Below, piece by piece: positions 32,246 through 41,615 of a stretch of 64,000 nucleotides of DNA (position 1 is the first letter of the stretch; every line of letters begins with the position of its first letter). Source of the DNA: Moduliflexus sp964602655 (GTDB lineage: Bacteria; Moduliflexota; Moduliflexia; Moduliflexales; Moduliflexaceae); NCBI GenBank assembly GCA_964602655.1, contig CAZRSF010000018.1:1-64000 (forward strand). The letters are read 5' to 3'. Both the position numbers and the translations under genes were made by a program. Under the pieces are notes generated by a model, which was given only the letters and a program-made list of their open reading frames with translations, did no database searches and was not told the DNA's origin.

Positions 32246-34438
32246 TCAAGATGCGTCGAATTTTTCTTTTTCGGACGCACTTGCGGCGCAAGGCAGCGTA
32301 AATCGAAAAGTCGTTCCTTTCCCGACCTCGCTTTCGACCCAGATACGCCCTTTTTGCGCCTCGACCAAATCTTTGCAGAGTTTCAACCCCAAGCCCGTGC
32401 CGCGTTCGCCTCCGGTGCCGATATTCGTAAACTGCACGTCGAGTCGGAAGAGTTTGCCGATGTCTTCGGCGCTGATACCTGTGCCGGTATCCGCAACGCT
32501 CATGATCATCTCCGCCTCATGCGGCGCGGCTGATATGGAAATCTGTCCGCCAGCAGGCGTAAATTTCAGGGCATTGGACAACAAATTCCGAATCACTGCG
32601 GTGCACATGTACACATCGGCATACGCCATCGTGTCTGGCAGCACCGAATTATGCAATGCGATCTGTTTTTGTTCGCTTTGAGACAAAAAGAGTTCGATAT
32701 TTTCTTCTACGATATTCTGCATCTCCAATACTTCGGGAACATATTCCATCACGCCGCGCTGCAAACGCGACCAGGTCAGCAGGTTATCCAACAGCGCGGA
32801 CACCGCCTCGGACGAGGTTCGAATGCGCAGCATATTCTTGCGAATCTCCTCTTTGCTGTATTCGTCCAAAAACATCAATACGACTTCCGACAAGCCGATG
32901 AGCGAGGCAAACGGCCCGCGCAAGTCATGGGCGATAATGGAAAAAAATTTGTCTTTGCTGGCATTTGACTCCGCTAATTGCGCATTCTTCTCTTGCAATT
33001 CGTTATGAGCGGCAAGGAGTTCGGCCTCCGCCTGTTTGCGGTCGGTAATATCTTCGCACACGATCACTTTGCCAAGCGGACGCCCCTGCGCGTCGGCAAT
33101 CGGGTTGGAGACCAGCAAGACCGGAAACGTCGTGCCGTCTTTTCTGATATTGACTCGCTCCCGTTTCCAATAGGCAAAATCGGGATGTTCTGCCGGCATG
33201 TCGGTTGGAAGTTCATCGGAACCGGATGGCGCAAAAATCCGGGCGTATTGCCCGAACAATTCGTCCACGCGAAACCCGTGCATCGCGGCGTCAGCGGGAT
33301 TGATATACACGATGCGCCCGTCGGTGTCCGTGATCGTAATGCCGACTCCTGTGGTTTCAACCGCCTTTTCTAATTTGCGCAATGACATCTGCGACTCTTC
33401 TAACGCCGTTAACATGCCATTCATCGCCTCGGCCAATGTGGCGATTTCATCATGGCCGGACACGGCGACGCGCAAGGAAATGTCGTTTTCGGCGCGGATG
33501 CGCGTGACCTTCTGATAGAACCCGGCTAATCGGGAGAGGACAAAGCGTTCGAGTATCCATAAAATGACTAATCCGAGAATGGCGCAGGCGGCGAACAGAA
33601 ACGACAAAAAATATTGAATGCTCTTCTGACCTTGTTGATAAATATCGCGCGGGAGTTTGATCCTCAGCAACAGGCCGGGATGGCCGTCAATGTCTTTTAC
33701 CAAACCGTAACCTGCCAACGAGTCGGCTCCTAATAATTTGGCCGCGATGGGCTGATCTTCGGACAGGAGCGCGCGCGCGTCCGCCACCTCGAACGGCATC
33801 TTCGGATCATTCCAGCGATACGCTTGCAGCGGTAAATGCACAAGATTCGCCAGACGCTCGATCTCCGACGCATTCAAAAAACGCCCGATAATCAATGTCC
33901 CGCGAATCGGCCCCTGATTATCGTTATCCAGAACCGGACGCGAGGCGACAAGCAGCGCGCCTTCGGGGAGAATCAGAACGCCGGCCAACGCGCTTTCCGG
34001 CGTGGAATGCCTCGCTAACGGGCTATCGGGGACAAGCGCGCGCGTAAAACTGGCGAGCGTGGGCGTTTCCTGTTCGGTTTCAAGATCGACCGCTTTTTCA
34101 TAGACGATACGGCCAGAGGTGTCCACAAACACCATGATGTGCAGGCGCAAGTTGACAAACGTCGAATCGGTCAGGTTCTCAGCAGGATATTCGGGATAGG
34201 TGCCTTCAAGAAACGCGCAGGTATCGTTCCAGGCCGACCAATCGGCATTCGTGGTCAATAACTGATTCGACACATCCTCTAAGGCTGCCAGCACGCGCTC
34301 GACTTGTTCATGGGCGTTTTGCGTTTCAAGCGCGAGAAAACTTCCTAACACGATCGAGCGCGACATCACGTATAATATCACCACTAACACAGCAATCGTG
34401 ACAACAATACTCAGTACCGTTTTTCTACGCAGCGACAT
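32246..34438 (-). CDS. Membrane sensor histidine kinase (CHASE4-HAMP-PAS)
   Basis: 730 residues. TM1 near 8-30, a CHASE4 extracytoplasmic sensor (VSNQLLTTNADWSAWNDTCAFLEG, residues ~35-260), TM2 near 275-297, HAMP, a PAS domain (GVGITITDTDGRIVYINPADAAMHGF), HisKA with His504 in SIIAHDLRGPFASLIG, and HATPase with IRNLLSNALKFTP, DTGTGIS and GERGTGLGL. No receiver is attached and no response regulator gene is adjacent. ATG 34438 has AAGGA eight bases upstream. Signal unknown. Confidence 0.92.
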   Translation of the reverse strand: MSLRRKTVLSIVVTIAVLVVILYVMSRSIVLGSFLALETQNAHEQVERVLAALEDVSNQLLTTNADWSAWNDTCAFLEGTYPEYPAENLTDSTFVNLRLHIMVFVDTSGRIVYEKAVDLETEQETPTLASFTRALVPDSPLARHSTPESALAGVLILPEGALLVASRPVLDNDNQGPIRGTLIIGRFLNASEIERLANLVHLPLQAYRWNDPKMPFEVADARALLSEDQPIAAKLLGADSLAGYGLVKDIDGHPGLLLRIKLPRDIYQQGQKSIQYFLSFLFAACAILGLVILWILERFVLSRLAGFYQKVTRIRAENDISLRVAVSGHDEIATLAEAMNGMLTALEESQMSLRKLEKAVETTGVGITITDTDGRIVYINPADAAMHGFRVDELFGQYARIFAPSGSDELPTDMPAEHPDFAYWKRERVNIRKDGTTFPVLLVSNPIADAQGRPLGKVIVCEDITDRKQAEAELLAAHNELQEKNAQLAESNASKDKFFSIIAHDLRGPFASLIGLSEVVLMFLDEYSKEEIRKNMLRIRTSSEAVSALLDNLLTWSRLQRGVMEYVPEVLEMQNIVEENIELFLSQSEQKQIALHNSVLPDTMAYADVYMCTAVIRNLLSNALKFTPAGGQISISAAPHEAEMIMSVADTGTGISAEDIGKLFRLDVQFTNIGTGGERGTGLGLKLCKDLVEAQKGRIWVESEVGKGTTFRFTLPCAASASEKEKFDAS

Positions 34439-34749
34439 GTGGGCATTCCTTGCAAAGATGAAACGCGATGTCAAGGAATAATTCGAGAAGTGAAAACCTT
34501 CGCCTGCATTCTGTCGCCTTTTCAGGAAGGAAATCTATCGCAGCGCAGAACATCAGCGCAATGACAGCCGGAAGATGTACTGACACAAGACGTTGTGGCG
34601 AGAAATGCTGCCCTGATTGGGATTGCTCTATCTGATACTTTAACAAGAGGCGGAAGACTGGGAATTGGCTGATGGAGTGGAATGGATGAGGGGGCAGGCA
34701 GAGTCGTCAGGCGCTGTTGCAGCGCCTGACGATCTCGTTTTGGTCTGGG
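34439..34749. other. Intergenic region with a 12-bp hairpin
   Basis: 311 bases without a gene. The only structure is TCGTCAGGCGCT (34704-34715) pairing with AGCGCCTGACGA (34721-34732), 18 bases beyond the glycosyltransferase stop on the minus strand; it may end the sugar-transport transcript although no U-run follows. Confidence 0.55.
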
Positions 34750-35781
34750 TTACTTGACCCACGCGCGATTTTCGAAACCGAATCCTTTCAATTGTGCTGC
34801 CGTGATCGCGGCGTCAAGCTGTACGGCTTTTTTATAGCACATTTCCGCTAATTCCCAATCTTCTTCTCGTCCCATTGTTTCCGCTTCCTTTAAGAGGAAT
34901 TTCACTTTCAGAAGTTTGGCGCGTTCAGCGGTAATATCGCCACGTTTCAGCGCGATTCCCGACGCTTTGTCGAAGCCAGCTTCGTCCACGCGGCATTTAG
35001 TCGTATAGAATCCATGTTTGCCCCCTTCGCGAGTGCGCGAGGCTGATCCGGCAGAACTCTGCGGAATCCGGTAGCGCGTCGGCGCAAGCGGGGTGTAGGC
35101 GTATTCTGCGCCGCTGGCGGAATACACGAGCCAGGTGTAATAATCTTCCGACACTTTTTCCGGCGGGAACAAGTTGTTAAAGGCGATTTCCGTACGGACG
35201 GCGGTAGCAGATGTCAGGTTCGTATAGCCGGTTTCGGTTGCGATTTTGATCCAGGCGTCTTTGCCTTGCGGCGGATTACCGCTTTCATGAGATTCCAGGA
35301 TTTCAACGATGGATTGCGAAAGTTTTTCGCGCGGCACGGTATTGCCATATTCATCAATAATCTCGAACGTGCTGTACACCACGCCGACAGCCGGTTTTTC
35401 CAGGAAGATTTTGCGAGCCGTTTCCACACGGCGCGCTCCGGTAATATCATCGGCATCCAAAAAGACGATAAAGGGATAGCCGGCTTCATACGCGCGTTTG
35501 ATTGCCACGTTGCGAGCGTGCCCCGGCCCGTCGCTCTGTTCCATGAAGATCACTTCGAGTTTGCCGTTGAACTCTTTAACTAACTGCCGCAGATAGTCCT
35601 TGGCTTTTTCGGATGGTGAATTTCCATCGGCGATTAGAATTTTCCAGTTGGAATCGGTTTGCGCTTTGATGCTGTTTAACGTGGCATCCAGCCAGTCCTT
35701 TTCCATCTGCGTCCCTTCTTTGCTCCAATGCGGCATAATAAATACGGCTGGGCCGTTCGTCATGTCGAATGTCGTACTCAT
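34750..35781 (-). CDS. GT2-family glycosyltransferase in sugar-uptake operon
   Basis: 343 residues. The GT-A nucleotide-sugar fold is visible: SIKAQTDSNWKILIADGNS near residue 37, SDGPGHARNVAIKRAY near 84, and the metal-binding DAD at 109-111 in FIVFLDADD. The C-terminal ~60 residues look like a TPR-like helical tail (WELAEMCYKKAVQLDAAI). No membrane span, so cytosolic. A strong GAGGAGG precedes the ATG. It follows the two ABC permease genes on the same strand, so it may act on the imported sugar or make a solute from it; donor and acceptor unknown. Confidence 0.82.
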   Translation of the reverse strand: MSTTFDMTNGPAVFIMPHWSKEGTQMEKDWLDATLNSIKAQTDSNWKILIADGNSPSEKAKDYLRQLVKEFNGKLEVIFMEQSDGPGHARNVAIKRAYEAGYPFIVFLDADDITGARRVETARKIFLEKPAVGVVYSTFEIIDEYGNTVPREKLSQSIVEILESHESGNPPQGKDAWIKIATETGYTNLTSATAVRTEIAFNNLFPPEKVSEDYYTWLVYSASGAEYAYTPLAPTRYRIPQSSAGSASRTREGGKHGFYTTKCRVDEAGFDKASGIALKRGDITAERAKLLKVKFLLKEAETMGREEDWELAEMCYKKAVQLDAAITAAQLKGFGFENRAWVK

Positions 35782-35882
35782 TTTCTCCTCCTCAAATTTT
35801 TATGATGTGTGATGATGATTCCAACCGATGCCATGTCGCATCAGTTGGAATCGTGATATGGCGTCATGTGTGTTCCGTCTGC

Positions 35883-36935
35883 TTATTTATCGACTCCGGT
35901 CATGACCACGCCCTGCATAAAGAACCGTTGCGCGAAAAAGAAGATGACGACCGGAATCGCTAACGACATGACGGTCGCCGCCTGGACTAACTCTGTCTGG
36001 CGCGTAAACAAGCGGTTGAACTGCGTCAAACCGATGGTAATCGGAAATGCGTCTGCCGTGCCGGCAAGATAAATCAGCGGTTCTAAAAAGTCGTTCCAGC
36101 AGTAGAAAAAGTGGAACAGCGTGACCGCGACCAGCGCCGGAACCGCTTGCGGCAGAATGATCGAGAAAAACGTGCGAAGATACCCGGCTCCGTCTATTTT
36201 TGCGGCTTCGTCCATCTCGCGCGGGATGCCCATGAAGAACTGGCGCAGCAGGAAGATATTCCATCCGTTCGAGAAATATTGCGGGATAATCACCGGAAGC
36301 CAGGAACCGATCCACCCGATTTTATAAAAAAAAGCGTATCGGGGAATCAATGTGACCGCAGGCGGCAGAATAATCGTCGAAACCACAATAATAAACAGCG
36401 TGTTGCGATAGGGAAACTTGAACCGCGCAAACCCGTATGATACGAATGCGGCGGAACACACGGCTCCAAAGGTGCTGAGCGCGGCGTATTTCACCGTATT
36501 GCCCAACAGCTTCAAGAATTTGATCGAACTCCACGCGGTGTTATAATTTTTCCACTGAATACTTCGTTCCCAGACAGGTTCTAATATCTGCCATTTGCCT
36601 TCCCACTCGAATGGTTGCGCGCCTGGCGTTTCAATATCCAACAACGTAGATTTCGTTCTGGTTTTCTTGAGAAGCGCCACACGTTGCGTCCCGGCGTCGG
36701 TCTTCAACGCGACCACTTCGTATTTTTTCCCTTCATACTCAAACATTTTTTGAACAGATGGGATGAATGGCGCGTCAACATTTGCAATCTGCAACTGTGT
36801 TTTGACCGATGTCACCAGGCCATAAATAAATGGCATCAGAAAGATTGCCAATACAATGAGCGTGAAAACGGTGACGCCGATAATACTGAATAATCGTTTG
36901 GTTTTCTGGTTTTGCATGCGTTTTGTCGCGAACAT
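35883..36935 (-). CDS. Sugar ABC transporter permease (MalG-like) with long loop
   Basis: 350 residues. A CUT1-family inner-membrane permease: TM1 FTLIVLAIFLMPFIYGLVTS, five further spans, and the EAA loop REMDEAAKIDGAGYLRTFFSIILP that binds the ATPase. About 90 residues of soluble, beta-rich sequence (VDAPFIPSVQKMFEYEGKK ... EPVWERSIQWKN) fill the first periplasmic loop, longer than in MalG. Starts at 36935 or 36917 are possible. It pairs with the upstream MalF-like permease; no ATPase gene is in the operon. Confidence 0.88.
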   Translation of the reverse strand: MFATKRMQNQKTKRLFSIIGVTVFTLIVLAIFLMPFIYGLVTSVKTQLQIANVDAPFIPSVQKMFEYEGKKYEVVALKTDAGTQRVALLKKTRTKSTLLDIETPGAQPFEWEGKWQILEPVWERSIQWKNYNTAWSSIKFLKLLGNTVKYAALSTFGAVCSAAFVSYGFARFKFPYRNTLFIIVVSTIILPPAVTLIPRYAFFYKIGWIGSWLPVIIPQYFSNGWNIFLLRQFFMGIPREMDEAAKIDGAGYLRTFFSIILPQAVPALVAVTLFHFFYCWNDFLEPLIYLAGTADAFPITIGLTQFNRLFTRQTELVQAATVMSLAIPVVIFFFAQRFFMQGVVMTGVDK

Positions 36936-36989
36936 CTCTCGGAAAAAAGCCGGGGCAAGCCTCTTTTTCCTTTGAGCGCCGACGAATCG

Positions 36990-37949
36990 TTATTGTTTTT
37001 CGCCGCCATAATAGACCCAATAGCGCGCTGTGCTAAACAAGCCAACAGTTAAGAGCAAACCGACTAAAAACATCACCCAGGCAATCGTTGCGCCATATCC
37101 CATGTTAAAGAAGGAGAAGCCTTGTAAGTAAAAATACACCATAATAAAATTCGTGGCTCCTTCCGGATAGCCAGGATAGGCAGCAGCTCCGGCATTTGGG
37201 CTGACTAAAATATAGGGAACGAGGAAGTATTGCATTAACACAATAAGTCCGACCACCGTATTATAAAAAATCACCGGCGAAATCATCGGCAGCGTAATAT
37301 TGAATAACCGACTCCACCAACCCGCGCCGTCAACATAGGAGGCTTCATACAGTTCTGTCGGCACTTGCTGCAATCCGGCCAAAAAGATGAGCACCGTATT
37401 CCCGATTCCCCATAATCCGATCAGGGCATAGGTAAAATAGATGATTTGTTTATCGTGAAGCCAGCGAACCCCTTCGACGCCAACCGCCTTGATCCCTAAG
37501 TAATTTTCCAGCAGTTGGTTCACCCAGCCGAAATCATCGAGCACGCCTCTCCAGAGCAACACTCCAGCGACAAGCGGAATCATGGTCGGCATATAAAATA
37601 GCGTACGGAAGAGGTTTTTTCCGAGCAAGTTTTCGGAATTCAATAACATCGCCAGAAATAATGACGTAATCAATCCAATCGGTACGGAGATCAGTCCGAA
37701 TTTAAACGTTTTGATAATGGCAGGCAGCGCTTCGGGATCGTCGAAAAAAAACCGTTTCCAGTTACCAAGTCCGACGAATTTTGCTTGATCCGGATTCGCA
37801 AGATTGAAATCGTATAAACTGAAACCGAACGACGCAATCATCGGCACCAGATAAAATATAAGGAACCCGATAACCCAGGGACTGATAAAAATTAAGCCCC
37901 ACATCGTCTCTTCTTTGCCAAATTTTGATTTAGGAATATCTAACGCCAT
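36990..37949 (-). CDS. Sugar ABC transporter permease (MalF/UgpA-like)
   Basis: 319 residues. Six predicted spans starting with GLIFISPWVIGFLIFYLVPMIAS, and the EAA loop (PTELYEASYVDGAGWWSRLFNITLPMISP). It forms the translocation pathway with the MalG-like subunit. A GGAGGG SD precedes the ATG. It lies between the binding-protein gene (with an intercistronic hairpin) and the second permease. Confidence 0.92.
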   Translation of the reverse strand: MALDIPKSKFGKEETMWGLIFISPWVIGFLIFYLVPMIASFGFSLYDFNLANPDQAKFVGLGNWKRFFFDDPEALPAIIKTFKFGLISVPIGLITSLFLAMLLNSENLLGKNLFRTLFYMPTMIPLVAGVLLWRGVLDDFGWVNQLLENYLGIKAVGVEGVRWLHDKQIIYFTYALIGLWGIGNTVLIFLAGLQQVPTELYEASYVDGAGWWSRLFNITLPMISPVIFYNTVVGLIVLMQYFLVPYILVSPNAGAAAYPGYPEGATNFIMVYFYLQGFSFFNMGYGATIAWVMFLVGLLLTVGLFSTARYWVYYGGEKQ

Positions 37950-37973
37950 GAAACAGCCCTCCTGTTAAGAAAA

Positions 37974-38003
37974 GTGGCCTGGGAAATAGCTTCACCAGGC
38001 CAC
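37974..38003 (-). promoter_or_regulatory. Intercistronic hairpin after the binding-protein gene
   Basis: GTGGCCTGG (37974-37982) pairs with CCAGGCCAC (37995-38003), 12-base loop. It lies between the binding-protein stop and the first permease start, the usual place for a hairpin that raises binding-protein mRNA over permease mRNA. Confidence 0.6.
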
Positions 38004-38039
38004 GTTGGGTGTATTTATGAGGAAAACCTCATTTTTGCC

Positions 38040-39401
38040 TTATTTGGTTGCAGCATCAAAAATCTTCTGCAAGTCCGCTTTCAGCGTTTCGACTTCTTTA
38101 TCAACATCCAACCCGGCTTCATTGCCAAGTTTCGTGAAGAATTCGCTGTATTTGTTCGTTGTTTCTTGGAAGCTCGGCATCCAGGATTCATGGTTCGGGA
38201 TGTCGGCATATTGTGCGCTGTCTTTGACGACTTGCCAGTTAATCGTTTTGCCCGCAAATTTCTCTGCGCCGAACTTTTCGAAGTAGGCATCCTGTTTACT
38301 GATACGAGCAGGCATTGCGCCGTAGGTCTGGAGCAATTCGTCAGACGCCGTGCCAAGAAGGTATTGCATGACCGCAAATGCGGCATCAGCATTCTTCGTG
38401 GTTTTGGAAATCATGAACGAATCAGCGTGCATTTTCGCGGTCGTTTTCCCTTTGTAGGAAGGAACCACGGCTGTATCCCATTCATCCTTGAACTCGGCCA
38501 TGCAGCAACCTGCATACCACTGATGAATCAAATTCATCGCGATATTGCCGGTCTGGAACCAGTTGCCCTGTCCCATATAATCGCTGTTACCGCCAGCATT
38601 GGTCGGATAGAAATGGCTTGTCCACATACCGTCATAGACCCATTTCCAAGCGTCAACCCATTCTGCCGGAACCTGAACGGTTTTGCCATCAGCGGCCACA
38701 AAAGAGCCAGGGGCAAAGAATGTAGCGATACCGCGAGCATCTGTCCACTGCATACCGAAACCATACTGTGCGATATTTTCCGGGTCAAAACTGGCGTCGG
38801 AAGCGATGTTGCCGTTTTTATCAACCGTCAATTCGATTGCCAACTGCTTCACTGTCTCGAAGTTCCATTCCATTTCTTTGCCGTCTTTGTCAATATACGG
38901 TTTGCCGTATTCTTGAGGAGGCAACGCCAGGCCGGCTTCTTCGAAGGCGGTTTTATTGACGAACATATAGGACGGATAAATCCCGAACGGCAGACCCAAC
39001 AAGCCTTCGCCTTCTACGCGATAGAAATCAACCATTTCTTTCTGAAAATCGCTCAGATCGTATTTGGTTTTGTCCACAAGCGGCTGCAAGTCCAACCATG
39101 CGCCTTTGAAACTGTCGCGTCCGCGCAAACCAACCGGACCAACAAGGTCAGGAGCATTGCCAGCGGCAACCTGAGTGGCTAACACATCAAACGCCTGCGC
39201 ATTCGCCACGATTTCAATCGTCAGTTCGATATCGCCTTGCGATTCGTTGAATTTTTTAACAACAGCTTCCTGCGCAGCAAGCTGCTGCTCGTTCGTGCCT
39301 GTACCAAGACCGACAAACCAACGAACTTTTGCTTTTTCCGCAGACGCTAATCCTGGAACCAACAATAATCCTGCCAATAACATCACAACAAACTTCTTCA
39401 T
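38040..39401 (-). CDS. Sugar ABC transporter substrate-binding protein
   Basis: 453 residues. Signal peptide MKKFVVMLLAGLLLVPGLAS with cleavage after Ala21, then a family-1 extracellular solute-binding fold (ATQVAAGNAPDLVGPVGLRGR; LLGLPFGIYPSYMFVNKTAFEEAGL; KMHADSFMISKTTKNADAAFAVMQYLLG). No lipobox, so it is a soluble periplasmic protein as expected in a diderm. ATG 39401 has CGGAGG eight bases upstream; the GTG two codons earlier is too close to it. The ligand is probably an oligosaccharide or polyol; the divergent AraR-like regulator hints at a pentose-containing sugar. Confidence 0.92.
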   Translation of the reverse strand: MKKFVVMLLAGLLLVPGLASAEKAKVRWFVGLGTGTNEQQLAAQEAVVKKFNESQGDIELTIEIVANAQAFDVLATQVAAGNAPDLVGPVGLRGRDSFKGAWLDLQPLVDKTKYDLSDFQKEMVDFYRVEGEGLLGLPFGIYPSYMFVNKTAFEEAGLALPPQEYGKPYIDKDGKEMEWNFETVKQLAIELTVDKNGNIASDASFDPENIAQYGFGMQWTDARGIATFFAPGSFVAADGKTVQVPAEWVDAWKWVYDGMWTSHFYPTNAGGNSDYMGQGNWFQTGNIAMNLIHQWYAGCCMAEFKDEWDTAVVPSYKGKTTAKMHADSFMISKTTKNADAAFAVMQYLLGTASDELLQTYGAMPARISKQDAYFEKFGAEKFAGKTINWQVVKDSAQYADIPNHESWMPSFQETTNKYSEFFTKLGNEAGLDVDKEVETLKADLQKIFDAATK

Positions 39402-39608
39402 AAACACAACCTCCGGTAAATTCCCCTCGCCAATATTCTGTGTATTAACGAGTGGAAAAAATTTTCCCCGAAACAGCCGTTCCTAAAGGAAGAAGACCAT
39501 ATTTCAGGAATATTGGGTGAAGAATGATTTGTAGCACAACAATAAAACAAGGTCGCGGCGAAATTCAGTACATCTTTTTCAACCACTTCCATTGCACAAG
39601 CCTGTTAT

Positions 39609-39633
39609 CCTATGTCATAGGTAGAATTGTCAA
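39609..39633 (-). promoter_or_regulatory. Candidate operator/promoter for the sugar-transport operon
   Basis: Minus strand TTGACA (39633-39628) is followed directly by a perfect 13-base palindrome CCTATGTCATAGG (39621-39609). A repressor bound there would block the promoter. The -10 (GGATAA or ATAACA nearby) is weak, so exact placement is uncertain. Confidence 0.4.
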
Positions 39634-39879
39634 GAAAAATTTAGATTATTTTTTTAAATAGATACCAATGAGTTGTAATATATTATTTTTAATAATGTTA
39701 AGTGAGATTTAAATTTTAAAAGCGCTTAATTTCCATTCGAAATCCATCAAAAGAACTTCAAGTTATTGGTAGTAATTTATTTTTCCCATGTTTTCGACAA
39801 ATTTACGAAGATTTCGACGTATATCTTCACTGATTTCCCCATAGAATTAAGAAAGTTATGAACTTTATAAAGAAATTTC

Positions 39880-39909
39880 TTGACGCCAAACGTAGAATAA
39901 AAACATACT
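39880..39909 (+). promoter_or_regulatory. Candidate promoter of the AraR-like regulator
   Basis: TTGACG (39880-39885), 18-base spacer, CATACT (39904-39909), about 56 bases upstream of the regulator ATG. Confidence 0.4.
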
Positions 39910-39964
39910 CATCTTGTTGTCATACCAATAAGTATCATTATCTCCAACAGGACGCAGGCAGCTT

Positions 39965-41095
39965 ATGAAAATTGACGAAAGCAACCCGACTCCCAAATAT
40001 CTTCAATTAAAAGAGATTATTAAGCAATATTTCGAAAACGAGCAGTATAAACCGGGACAAAAAATTCCGTCAGAAAATGAATTGATCGGCCAATTCAATG
40101 TCAGCCGAAATACGGTACGGCAGGCATTAAGCGAATTAGTCAATGAAGGATTTATTTACAAAAAACATGGGAGCGGCAGCTTTTTTTCCGGAAAAACCCA
40201 GGATGAAACGACACAAAGTTTTCTGATTGGCGTGATTACCCCTTTCATTTCTTATTATATTTATCCTCCTATTATTCAAGGGATTGATGATATCGCCCAT
40301 AAAAAACGCTACAACATTGTCTTGGGAAGTTCGCGCGGCGATCAGGAGAAAGAACTGGTGTGTTTAGAGCAATTGCTGGAAAAAGACATTGATGGATTAC
40401 TGATCGAACCTGCCGGTGGATTTCAGGATATTCATGAATCCAAAGTATTAGCGCTGCTGAAAGATGTCTCCATCCCTGTCATGTTTATCAATTGGGTCAT
40501 TGAGGACCCGGACGTCTCCTTTGTTTCGATTAACGATCTCGAAGGCGGGTTCGTCGCTACCGAATACTTGATTGAAGCCGGACATCAACGGATTGCCTGC
40601 ATTTATCCCAACGATCATGTGCCGGGGCTTCAACGACATCTTGGCTATCGAAAAGCGCTTGAAAAATTCAATGTTCCATTTGATCCGCAATTAGACAAAG
40701 GGGGAACGATTTTCCGATGGAATGATGCGGAGTATATCGCGCGGCTCGTCAAAGAATTGTTGATGTTAGGCGAAAAACGACCGACGGCGATGTTTTTCTT
40801 TAATGACAGCGCGGCGTTGCAAGGCTATCAGGCAATTCGCGAATTCGGCTTAAAAATTCCGCATGATATTTCCGTCATCGGGTTTGATGATTCAGAACTT
40901 GCCTCTGTCGCTGATGTTCCGCTGACCAGCGTCAATCATCCGAAATACCAGATCGGGCGATGGGCGGCTGAAATTTTGTTCGAAGATATTAAGCATCGCG
41001 GCCCAAAGCCCCCGGCCAAACAGATGATCATTAATCCGACCTTAGTGGAACGAGATTCCGTCAGATTTTTGAATGCGCCCGATGAAAATCGCTAA
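39965..41095 (+). CDS. GntR-HTH/LacI-type sugar-binding regulator (AraR-like)
   Basis: 376 residues. The N-terminal winged-helix of GntR type (PKYLQLKEIIKQYF, PGQKIPSENELIGQFNVSRNTVRQALSELVNEGFI, KHGSGSFF; residues ~10-75) is joined to a LacI/GalR-type periplasmic-binding-protein-like effector domain (IGVITPFISYYIYPPIIQGIDD ... ISVIGFDDSELASVADVPLTSVNHP). This architecture is that of AraR, the arabinose repressor. It is divergent from the sugar ABC operon and probably represses it until an imported sugar binds. The effector cannot be read from sequence. Confidence 0.9.
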   Translation: MKIDESNPTPKYLQLKEIIKQYFENEQYKPGQKIPSENELIGQFNVSRNTVRQALSELVNEGFIYKKHGSGSFFSGKTQDETTQSFLIGVITPFISYYIYPPIIQGIDDIAHKKRYNIVLGSSRGDQEKELVCLEQLLEKDIDGLLIEPAGGFQDIHESKVLALLKDVSIPVMFINWVIEDPDVSFVSINDLEGGFVATEYLIEAGHQRIACIYPNDHVPGLQRHLGYRKALEKFNVPFDPQLDKGGTIFRWNDAEYIARLVKELLMLGEKRPTAMFFFNDSAALQGYQAIREFGLKIPHDISVIGFDDSELASVADVPLTSVNHPKYQIGRWAAEILFEDIKHRGPKPPAKQMIINPTLVERDSVRFLNAPDENR

Positions 41096-41117
41096 TGTTA
41101 ATGGTATAAGCTTGACG

Positions 41118-41144
41118 ATCTTGCATCATTGATTCCTGCAAGAT
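41118..41144 (+). terminator. Probable terminator of the regulator gene
   Basis: ATCTTGCA (41118-41125) pairs with TGCAAGAT (41137-41144), followed by the T-rich TATTATTGTTGTTT. It lies 22 bases after the stop. Confidence 0.5.
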
Positions 41145-41156
41145 TATTATTGTTGT

Positions 41157-41507
41157 TTAAAACGTGATAATTTGATATCCGTGTTCCAGATATGCCCCGA
41201 TGCTCGGATGGCCTGACATTTCATTCTTCACAGGCAATCCCTGTTCTTGAGCGGCCTGGAGCGTCCCCATTTTCGACGCGCACGCCTGACAAACCGCATG
41301 AATCAATCCTGCGTCTTTGACCTGACGGTAGAGTTCGGCAAACGGCGCGTCCGGCTCGGCCAGCGGTTTAATCAATTTGGTCGCGCTCCCTTCGATAACC
41401 AACGCCACATCATAACCGCGTGCCTGCATATCGAGCGCATTCAGCAGCACATGCGCAAAACACATCGGCTCTCCATTAAACGCAAATAAGGCGATTTTTT
41501 TCTGCAT
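41157..41507 (-). CDS. DsrE-family protein
   Basis: 116 residues. The DsrE/DsrF-like fold is suggested by KKIALFAFNGEPMCFAHVLLNALDMQARGYDVALVIEGSATKL and GLPVKN. A CQAC pair near residue 73 could be a reactive or metal-binding cysteine site; DsrE proteins carry sulfur on cysteine in several systems. A strong GGAGGAAAA SD is present. A TSUP-family permease lies 108 bases upstream in the same direction, so a joint role in sulfur handling is plausible but unproven. Confidence 0.75.
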   Translation of the reverse strand: MQKKIALFAFNGEPMCFAHVLLNALDMQARGYDVALVIEGSATKLIKPLAEPDAPFAELYRQVKDAGLIHAVCQACASKMGTLQAAQEQGLPVKNEMSGHPSIGAYLEHGYQIITF

Positions 41508-41541
41508 CGTTTTTCCTCCAATACATGAGTGAGAATCTTGT

Positions 41542-41611
41542 CTGTTTTAAAAATCTCTCTATCGGAAGTGCTCTGCGTTGGCAGTCAAAGCACTCCAGAC
41601 GTTTAAAACAG
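41542..41611 (-). other. Structured spacer between the TSUP and DsrE genes
   Basis: CTGTTTTAAA (41542-41551) and TTTAAAACAG (41602-41611) are complementary and enclose an inner AGTGCT/AGCACT hairpin. It may be an intercistronic regulatory or palindromic element. Confidence 0.4.
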
Positions 41612-41615
41612 CGTC

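Larger units (their letters stand above)
39402..39964. other. AT-rich divergent control region
   Basis: 563 bases between the binding-protein gene and its divergent regulator, markedly more AT-rich than the surroundings (39600-39900). It holds candidate promoters in both directions, a CCTATG-T-CATAGG palindrome at 39609-39621, an AAGCGCTT palindrome at 39720-39727, and GGAAAA-AA-TTTTCC at 39454-39467. No coding sequence. Confidence 0.6.

Noticed and set aside
37974..39182. 402-codon open frame on the plus strand
   Set aside because: It lies wholly antisense to the binding-protein gene, which has a signal peptide, SD and clear family motifs; the antisense frame reads as no known protein.
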